Shown piece after piece: positions 56,414-64,000 of a DNA stretch of 64,000 bases. The stretch is from Thalassia testudinum (lineage: Eukaryota; Streptophyta; Magnoliopsida; Alismatales; Hydrocharitaceae). Every line of letters begins with the position of its first letter. The first letter of the stretch is position 1. The notes under the pieces are model-generated. The model was not told the DNA's origin, did not search any database, and saw only the letters and a list, made by a program, of their open reading frames with translations. Where the stretch lies: assembly GCA_037157565.1 (NCBI GenBank), contig JAZHRO010000063.1, positions 159,142,501 through 159,206,500 on the forward strand. The letters are read 5' to 3'. Both the position numbers and the translations under genes were made by a program.

Positions 56414-58640
56414 TGATTGGCATCGACTATGGTTCGTATAAAAATATGTCATTATTGTAGTAAATGTATCAAATACAAACCGTTGTGTCAATTTTATTTA
56501 ATCATGTGATTTTTACTGGTTCATTCCGGGTCATTCACTAGGAGGCAGTTATGGATATACATTACTCTTTAAGTCCAATATTATTCTTTAATTCCAAAAA
56601 GATTGGTTCTATATGCAATTATGAATAAGTAAATTAATGAATGAAAGAATGAATTAATTTTCCACGTAAGAATGAATTATAAATGCTTGAAACAAATATT
56701 TACAATCAAGCATCAAACACTATAACTAAATACTATATTCTATCTATTTATAACTTATAGTAATAATTATTACATATCTATACAATAATATGTTATAAAA
56801 TATATCATACTAACACCTATAGTAACATATATAATATGTACAGTGACTTATATAAGCATCACTAAACCTTAGGAAAAATTATAAACATGAACTAAGGTCA
56901 AACTAAGGTCTATAGTGACATTTATTATATCTACAGTGATGTATTTATCTGCCAGTAAAGCTCATATATTATTTATATGCATATATGAGCTCAAACACTA
57001 TATACTATGTATTCTATATTAACATATTATTTACAGCATACTATACTTACGTACATATACACATATACTATGTATATGTTGCATATGTACAGATACACAC
57101 GCACACAAAAGACTTAGCCCTTTTTTTTTTTACTTAGTTGTAGAGGCTCCTTTCTTCCTCTCTTCCCGTAGTTAATTAGGCATGATTATTGTTCATCTTT
57201 AACAAAAATTAGGGTTTTTAATTGGTGGGCGGCCCTTTCGAGGGATACACAGCACCCTTAAGGGGTGGGACTAAACCTCTACCAAGACCACCCATAATTC
57301 GTTATTAAGCCCTCTTAATTCTGGTTTATGCTCGTTAATGGGCCTATTTAGGCCCACGCATAGTGCTAGGCCCCTGGCCCGCACTGCACTCAAATGTCTC
57401 AATGCCATACTCGTTTCATGCTCAGAGGGGATAAGAGGAGAGGGTTTTCGGGTGCCGGGTGCCCGTGACGACTGAATCGTCCGTATGAGAAAAGCAATTT
57501 AAGCGCTGCAGGTGCTCTTCCATGCCCGATGTGGCACTTTGTTAGCGCCCCACAGGTGTTGCAGCTGCGTGGCTTGCGACTAATTTGGGTGTATTTGGCC
57601 CTCGATTTGAGGATCACAAATTATTATAATTTAAAATTAAATTATATGGTATTAAAGTATTTACATAGGACTACATAATTATATAATTTATTTACAAAGT
57701 TAATTTCATTTACTATATAAATAAATTAGTCAAAGTTTACAATTTATACATACTGATTATTCGGTTTATTTCTTAATTAACGTATAAACTAGTTAATTAA
57801 TAGTCTAATTGACCCTGTACAGAGTTAGTATACATATTAAAGTATTTAATACACACTTTTATTGTATTTTGCACAATTCATTTTAATTTATTTACATTTA
57901 AATTGGTGATTTCAGGGTGTTTTCAAATAATTTAAGTATAAATAGTGTAATACATTATAAATATACTTAAATTAGTCTAATTTACTTAAAATACTACAAT
58001 ATAACTATACATTATAAATTATTTCAGTTATAACTTAATTTACTAATTTATTTTAATTTAACTTAATAACATAGCTAGTAAATTAATAAATTAATTCCTT
58101 ATTATATATACATAATTAAATTATGATACAAGGTTTATAATATACATAATACATATATAGATATGTATCTACAGTATCATTAGTAAATATAGTTATTTAC
58201 AGGGTTTTATATATTTACTTAAGTTATAGTGTATATAAGTTAATATAAATAATAAATAGTTATATGATTAAGTTATATGCAGTTTAAATAATCTTAAATA
58301 TTTAATTTAAAGTATACAATATATATATAAGTTAGTTATACCTATTATACACCTATTTTGCAATGTATATACATATAGCTTACTATATAGCTTATATTTA
58401 CAAGTATATACACAATATACATGGTATTTTTGTGTATTTTTGGAGTTTTTCTACTTTTTATGGGTTTTATATGTTTTATAGAAGTAGGGGATGAGAGAGA
58501 AAGAAAGAGATGAGCGATAGAATGTGTTTTTGGTATTTTCATAGGTTAAGATCTTTTATTAAGTTTTAAGGTAGACTGAACTGTCGGCTGGTATGTTCTA
58601 CCAAATCGAGGGTTCATAATGCCTTGAAACTTGGCATACA
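56414..58640 (-). repeat. LTR of element C (outer edge uncertain)
   Basis: Very A/T-rich blocks (56600-57110, 57610-58440) surround a GC-richer block (57120-57600) with a ggtgggactaaacc phrase similar to ggtgggactaaa in the element A LTR. The inner edge is defined by the primer site. Confidence 0.5.
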
Positions 58641-60049
58641 CCTAAAAATATACCTAATCCTACTCTCTACACCTTTATTTTATTTTTTTGAAATTTTTAG
58701 ATCATTTTTATTTATTTACAAAGTTCATACAACCTAGGCCTAAAAAGGGTTTTCTAAAGTGAACTAAAGGCCTAGAATCCTAATCTAAAGGCTGGATAGG
58801 CAGTAAACTGCCTCAGATGTGCTCAATACAATTTAAGATAGATGTTCCAGCCAACAAACATGATTTTCATTCATTTTTTCCTTTAAATTCCCAATGTAGA
58901 CAGTTAGGCACAAAAATAGTTGACAAAGGATGATTAAAAACACAATACAAGTTATTCAATTGCAATTAAAAGGCATAAAAGTACATGAATGCTTGTTACA
59001 AATTATTGCACACATTACCAACGTGTCAGCCATTCAATTATCCTAATTCTAGCCTACTGTCCTACTCATCTCAAACCAGCAGCAGCAGCTGCTAAACAGA
59101 GCAGCAATAGTGTTGCTGCTGGAATTCAGCAGAGCAGCAGCAACCAAGCTGCTGACAGCAACTAAGTTGATCTATTGCAACATCTCCAGACATCTTAAAA
59201 GAATCCTGTGGCTGCTGTTGCAGCCAATGCTCAATTTCAGCAGATCCACTGGGGATTTCAGTACAAAAATCATTCAAGATCAGACTTGGAAAGCCTGATC
59301 TTGAATCATTACTATCCAGACCAAATTCTCCCCTTCAGATCATTGAATTTAGGGTTGAAAAACCCGTGGATATGTAATTCCTATTGCAACACTTTACTGT
59401 GTTGATTTGGATTCACTAAACACTTCAAAATCTGATAACACATCAAATTCTTTTTAAAAACAATAGGAAGCATTGAATCTTCATCAAAAGAATCTTGAAA
59501 CAACAATCCTAGGCTCAAATCAGAGAAGACATACTGATCTAAAACCTTCCTAATGCTATAGATAGCATGTAGGAAGATCTTAGAACAAGCCAATAAATTC
59601 AACTAATCATGAATTCCAATTCTCTAAACCTTAAGGAATATTGATAATTTTTTAGGTTAAAAATCAGAATCTCAAATTCAAATCAACATAAAAAATTCTT
59701 GGTAGAGCCTCAAATCAATAAGATTGATTTTCCTTAGCTTTCCCACACATTCAAGATCATAACATCCTAATTCAAGCCAAATTCAGATATAACTCATCTA
59801 AGGAAATTTTCTTCACTTATAACATCTCAGATTCACTGCCAAGAACTGATTTACTCAAAAACATATCGATTTACTTGATCAAAAATCCATTCAAAACCTA
59901 ATATAATCAAAATCTCGCGATCTTGCCTTGAAAACCAAACTGAAATCAAATCAAGCAAACTGATTCCAATTTAAACTTAGATCAGGGGCCTTTGTGGATT
60001 TCTAAAATGAATGGGAGATCCCTAAATGGATTTAAGCATAAACCCTCGT
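58641..60049. other. Unassigned, with CAG-rich stretch
   Basis: 59078-59235 is rich in CAGCAG/GCTGCT, giving short self-complementary stretches. Otherwise no gene or element edges. It may belong to the element C LTR. Confidence 0.4.
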
Positions 60050-60729
60050 TGATGAGTTGCGACTCATCATAGCTAAAATGCCTAAGTTAAGCTAGAAACT
60101 ATGTTAAACACTATGAAATTAACACATAAAAAGGGTTAAGTGTGGGAAATAGAGAAAAAGACCTAAACATCAATTTTGTGCTAAATACACATAATTAGGT
60201 CAATTATTGAGATATTCTATTAATAAATACAAAATGGTGATCCAATTACAAATTGAACACACAAATGACTCAAAACTCCAAATCAAAAGTAAAATTAACT
60301 TCTAATATGTTTAATTGAGCTTCAATAAAAACCTAGTTGCATTTGGTCATCATTAAGACCTTGCAATTAGAGTTTCACATTTAGGTCCTTTACATATCAC
60401 ATTTCATCCTTAGAAAACCTTTCAAGGACCCATTTGTAGGCATAGGGACTGATAACACCACGCAAGGGGGTAGTAATTAGGTTGAATATGGCCCATCTTT
60501 AGAATAAAAGGCACAACATAAAGTAGAATAGAAGCATTGCATGCATCAAGTACCAAGATTGCTTATAAACTGCATTAATGGCCATTTGTGTAAAGCATGT
60601 GTCAAAGCAGGCCTCAGATGAGCAATCGAACCGCACGGATGGATTCAGAACGACGAACGGAGTCCGACGGACTCAAGATCGGCCAAATCCGACATCCGGA
60701 GCTCCCACAATGGGCCCAAGAAATTCTGA

Positions 60730-60751
60730 CCGTTGATCTGGAGATCAACGG
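60730..60751. repeat. Perfect hairpin CCGTTGATC/GATCAACGG
   Basis: 9-bp arms, 4-nt loop, in LTR D. Two similar hairpins follow (60817-60848 and 61137-61163). Confidence 0.8.
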
Positions 60752-60816
60752 CCCAGAAAGTGCCACGTCACCTCGGCACCACCGCTCGCTCGCCCTCAAG
60801 CTAGCCAAGAACGAAT

Positions 60817-60848
60817 CTCGACCGTTGATCTTCGATCGAACGGTCGAG
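60817..60848. repeat. Hairpin CTCGACCGTT/AACGGTCGAG
   Basis: 10-bp perfect arms with an inner GATC/GATC pairing, in LTR D, 43 bp upstream of the tRNA-like A box. Confidence 0.8.
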
Positions 60849-60883
60849 ATCCGCACGCTCGCCCGCGGTCGTCGCGACAAAGC

Positions 60884-60953
60884 GCGGGCGTGGCGCAACG
60901 GTTAGCGCGCACGCCCGCATCGCAGCGACGCGCGTTCGAATCGCGCGGAGCGG
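60884..60953 (+). other. tRNA-like patch with Pol III A and B boxes inside LTR D
   Basis: A-box-like TGGCGCAACGG (60891-60901) and B-box-like GTTCGAATC (60934-60942), spaced as in a tRNA. A D-arm can form (GCGC 60893-60896 with GCGC 60905-60908), and a perfect T-arm: GCGCG (60930-60934), 7-nt loop TTCGAAT, CGCGC (60942-60946). The acceptor and anticodon stems do not pair, so it is not a tRNA gene. The A-box half resembles plant tRNA-Trp (GTGGCGCAATGG). It may be a tRNA-derived relic or a working internal Pol III promoter. Confidence 0.6.
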
Positions 60954-61136
60954 AAATCAAGCGCGAGCGAAGGGCGCGGCGAAATTGAGCCGCCCGATCA
61001 GTAGCGGGCGGTCAGGATTGCGCCACGCGGCGCGACGACAGCGCCCGAGCGCCCACGCGCGCGCGCACGCCGGGCGGAAACGCGCGCGCGCACACGCGCC
61101 CGAAGCGCGATCTCAGCACGGGCGCGGGAGGATCTC

Positions 61137-61163
61137 AGCCGTCCGATCTTTGATCGGACGGCT
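61137..61163. repeat. Perfect hairpin AGCCGTCCGATC/GATCGGACGGCT
   Basis: 12-bp perfect arms with a 3-nt loop (ttt), in LTR D, about 150 bp upstream of the TATA-like box. Confidence 0.85.
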
Positions 61164-61316
61164 CTCGTTCATCATCAACGGATCGCGCTTGGAGAGAGAG
61201 AGGAGGTAGGCAGCTGACCGGCGGCAGAAGGCCTTCACCGACGTATCTGGAAGCGGTTTTAGCGACGTTCTGGATGTCGCTAAAGCACATTCTTCTTCTA
61301 GGAGGCCCTTAACTCT

Positions 61317-61324
61317 ATTTAAAC
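61317..61324 (+). promoter_or_regulatory. TATA-like box of LTR D
   Basis: TATTTAAA in a C/T-rich setting, a likely Pol II promoter for element D. Confidence 0.5.
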
Positions 61325-61863
61325 CCCCTTCTACCACCATTCAAGGCATCCTCTCCCACTTTCAACTGCTCCACTCCTCTCCTAGCTAGTCTTAGGCACT
61401 CTTGTAATCGCCGGAGACGACGAGCCGCCGACGGAGCCTCCTCCACCGCCGTGGCTGCCTCGTCGCTCTCCACTCTCTCTCTACCTCTCTCTCTCTCTTT
61501 TAAGCTTTCACTTACTTTTGTTGAAGCATGTATTTAATGTTGTAAATCATGAACTATGAATGCATGTTTAATGAAATTATTTTCCATTTAGTTGCCATTT
61601 TAATTTCTGTTTAAAGTGCATGATCAAAACCAAGAGCTTTCTAACCCTAAACTCTCTCTCTATCTCTCGCTTTTCAAAACCGTCTCTTTCGCAAGCAAAA
61701 CTCCACCTTTTTCGTGACAACAAGTGGTAAACAAAATCTGATTTCCACGCCTCCCTGAGATCGACACTCGGACTCACCTCCGTTTACTTCTTTTAAAACC
61801 GACGTATCAAGTGCAACTATAACGACACCTCTTAACACACACGCACGAAGGCACGTCAGTTTT

Positions 61864-61881
61864 TGGCGCCGTTGCCGGGGA
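61864..61881 (+). other. Primer-binding site, tRNA-Asp
   Basis: TGGCGCCGTTGCCGGGGA, an 18-nt complement to the 3' end of plant tRNA-Asp (including CCA), as used by Athila/Tat elements. It is intact here, unlike the copies in elements A and C. Confidence 0.92.
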
Positions 61882-62991
61882 GGCAACGGATTTGTTTTAT
61901 CACCTCCATTCCACACTCATTCTCACATCGTCTAATGCCCTATTTTTCTTTTTACTTGACGGTTGCAGGAATTCGGCGCATGGACGGCGAAGCAACGCAT
62001 TCCACGACGGTGGCAAGGGAGTAGGCGCCTCGAGGATCGATAGTGAGTACCCTCTCTCTCATTGTTTGCTTGCGTGAAAAATCTAAAAAAAAAAAATCAT
62101 AAAAACTAAAAAAATTGGCGTGGTGAATGATTGCTTGACCCACATTCTTAACACATCACCCTACAAAAAAATGTACACTCTAATATGCTGGATAAATTCT
62201 TGGAGTGTTCTTTTCTCTTTCTCTTGAGTGGTGTTTGCGAAGCCACCGTGAGTTGACCTGGGCCGCACCACTCAACCCTAAAACTGACTCATCTAATAGA
62301 AGCTGCACGATTATCAGGATGAGTACACTAGGGTTTTAGAGCCTCTACAAAATAAAAGGAAATCCACTTTCACTAAGTTGTGTGCAGAACTTGACGTGAC
62401 CACTGAAACTTGTTTGAAAATATTAAGACACGTCAACCCTAGAAAGTACTTAAGTAAGGATGAAACACTAAAAGACACTATATCTTAACAAATCCTTGCT
62501 TGAAAATCATGTTTTGCTAGAAGCACACACTTTGAAAGTGGAACATTAAGAGGCACCACCCCAATCAACGCCTCATCACATCACCCTAAGCATAAGCACT
62601 ATCCTAGCCCTTTAAAACTGAGTAGACGTGCCCTAGGCAGGACTGAGTTAAGTCTCAAAAGGTGAGGTTTTGTCTGCTAGGCACTTGGCTTTCATTCCCT
62701 TGGTAGAATCTGGTGACTAGGCTGCGGGGCAGTGTCAAACGACCGTGGTTGTGGGGTCTATGGAACCGGAGGCGCAAGCCAAAGGAAGAACCTTCCCTGC
62801 AATCCCCTCGTAATCAACCTGGCCAGATTAGCCTTGAGAAGGGGAGTCCAGTGCTTACGGACTTAATCACCCTTTGTGAGATTTCTAGGTCTCCTAAGGA
62901 ATACACCATAAGGATTAGGCTTGCGTGCTTGATTGAAACACATTTCTCGCATCTGTCGCCCTCCGCATCCCCTCCTGTTCTTCTCTAGTGT
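61882..62991 (+). other. Leader of element D, non-coding
   Basis: 1.1 kb between primer site and gag. A frame at 62713-62988 has no recognisable domain. A similar leader length (1.26 kb) occurs in element C. Confidence 0.5.
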
Positions 62992-64000
62992 ATGCACGGG
63001 AGGCGCTCACTGCATCCCGAATTGTGTGTTTTGGGGCAGGAATCTAGGCGACGTAATTCTGTTGAAAACATGGCTGAACCTAGGGTAGATGAGGCTGAAG
63101 ATCAACCCCCACCAGATGCTATGGCTATCATCCAGGCTCAAATCAATGCTAACCATCGGCTTCAGCAACAACAAATCCACACCATCATGCAAGCCATACA
63201 ACGGTTACAGAACCCACAAGAACAACCACCACCTTTCAATGACATACCAAGGCAACCACCACTTGATTTACCACCATTTCAGGACTAGCCAAGACCCCTC
63301 CGTGATTTCTATAACCCTTCTGCCATTAGAGTCGAGCCACACCTTAGGATCCCCGAAGGGGGAGACGATTTTGAGCTAAAACCTAATGTATTAAGTCTAA
63401 TCCAGAGCCACTTTCATGGAAGCTCAAATGAAGACCCCTTTCAGCACCTAGAAGATCTCGACCGCATAGCAAGAACAGTAAAACCTAGGAACATTAGCCT
63501 TGACATTGTTCTAATCAAGATGTTCCCTTTCTCATTAAGAGACAAGGCTTCTCATTGGCTTATAACCCTAGGTAGACCCATCACCACCTGGGAGGAACTG
63601 AGGCATGCATTTTTAAAGAAATTCTTCCCCATAGGAAAGACCAATGCCCTCAGAAGAGCTATCACTACCTTCACACTCCAGGGTGGGGAACAATTTCATG
63701 AGGCGTGGGAAAGATTCAATGAATTTTTGAGGAAATGCCCACACCACGAAGTTCCAAGGTGGCAATTGGCTCAGATCTTCTACCACGGTCTGGACAGCAA
63801 CCTACGGAACTTCGTCGATGCCTCATGCGGGGGAAACTTCCTAAACAAAGATGAGGAGAGCGCGTTTGAGCTCTTTGAGTCTATGAGCGAGAATTCGCTC
63901 AACAATGCCTCCATGAACCAGTTTAACAGGTCCAGTCAACCTCGTGGTGGGATTTATGAGGTGCAACCAAATTCTGGAATGGTTGACATGGACATCATTG
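62992..64000 (+). pseudogene. Tat/Athila-type gag, open to window end except one amber codon
   Basis: Start ATG 62992 (MHGRRSLHPEL) is chosen because element C conserves M-x-GRRS-x-HPEL; an internal ATG (MAEPRVDEAED) is at 63070. Residues about 27-98: acidic, then a Gln/Asn-rich helix (QAQINANHRLQQQQIHTIMQ). TAG at 63286-63288 interrupts; the same frame then runs without a stop for 237 codons: RPLRDFYNPSAIRV, IPEGGDDFELK, then the Retrotrans_gag domain (HFHGSSNEDPFQHLEDL; IKMFPFSLRDKASHWL; WEELRHAFLKKFFP; GEQFHEAWERFNEFLRKCP; QIFYHGLDSNLRNFVDASCGG). It would form the element's capsid. The zinc knuckle and pol lie beyond the window. Confidence 0.85.

Larger units (their letters stand above)
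54031..58640 (-). mobile_element. Tat/Athila-like gypsy element C, truncated
   Basis: On the minus strand: LTR-like sequence from somewhere right of 57500 down to 56414, a primer site 56407-56390, a 1.26-kb leader, and a gag N-terminus (55129 to about 54590). The sequence ends against element A's LTR at 54030. The LTR left edge (56414) follows from the primer site; its outer edge is not resolved (near 58640, or as far as the palindrome at 60050-60069). Confidence 0.65.
60050..61858 (+). repeat. 5' LTR of element D (about 1.8 kb)
   Basis: Starts with the palindrome TGATGAGTtgcgACTCATCA and ends GGCACGTCA, 5 bp before the primer site. It has a TATA-like box TATTTAAA (61317-61324), GC-rich hairpins (60730-61163) and a tRNA-like patch (60884-60953). 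The left edge rests on the palindrome, resembling the start of the element A LTR; the 3' LTR needed to confirm it is outside the window. Confidence 0.65.
60050..64000 (+). mobile_element. Tat/Athila-like gypsy element D, 5' part (continues beyond window)
   Basis: 5' LTR 60050-61858, intact tRNA-Asp primer site, 1.1-kb leader, and gag from 62992 to the window end. gag is still open at base 64000, so pol should follow outside. It is the youngest-looking of the three tRNA-Asp-primed elements: the primer site is perfect and only one stop is seen. Confidence 0.85.

Noticed and set aside
60597..60905. Overlapping plus and minus frames in LTR D
   Set aside because: GC-rich hairpin sequence gives stop-poor frames on both strands; no codon bias or motif.
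60884..60953. A genuine tRNA gene
   Set aside because: Acceptor and anticodon stems do not form; kept only as a tRNA-like patch.

Overview
This window is nuclear DNA from a flowering plant. It contains spliced GT-AG exons of a plant-type mitochondrial carrier, Copia, Ty3/gypsy and L1/RTE-like retroelements of plant type, a primer-binding site complementary to plant tRNA-Asp, and heavy CpG decay. The species cannot be named from the sequence. Almost everything outside the five exons is transposon, mostly broken and nested.

Layout. (1) 394-10682 is a complete but dead Tekay-like gypsy element with two long LTRs. (2) 12529-30394, minus strand, holds five in-phase exons (77+31+43+20+57 codons) of an MTM1/SLC25A39-40-type mitochondrial carrier. 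Intron 2 is 16 kb long. The C-terminal part of the protein is not in the window, so the next intron is over 12.5 kb or the gene is truncated. (3) Intron 2 (13330-29370) holds two LINE remnants, a complete TRIM-like mini-retrotransposon with TSD, a SIRE-like Copia LTR fragment, a decayed short-LTR Copia element, and three small hAT-like elements, each with an 8-bp TSD. (4) 30395-37110 is the gene's 5' flank and mostly unassigned sequence. (5) 37111-43460 is a 55-bp tandem array split by a solo LTR, which is itself split by a solo LTR of the Tekay-like family. (6) 43524-47640 is a gag-only SIRE-like Copia element on the minus strand. (7) 47640-64000 holds three tRNA-Asp-primed Tat/Athila-type gypsy elements: two on the minus strand, and one on the plus strand that runs off the window with an almost open gag.

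How it fits together. The carrier is the only host gene; the rest is its transposon-filled introns and flank. The most unusual signals are: (a) a self-complementary AGACGTCT motif packed into the LTRs of unrelated gypsy and Copia families; (b) three hAT-like elements with the same CAAGG ends, each with its own private palindromic subterminal repeat; (c) a tRNA-like D-arm/T-arm pair inside a Tat-type LTR, flanked by GATC hairpins; and (d) an in-frame amber codon at a similar place in two separate gag genes. All boundaries were read by eye.
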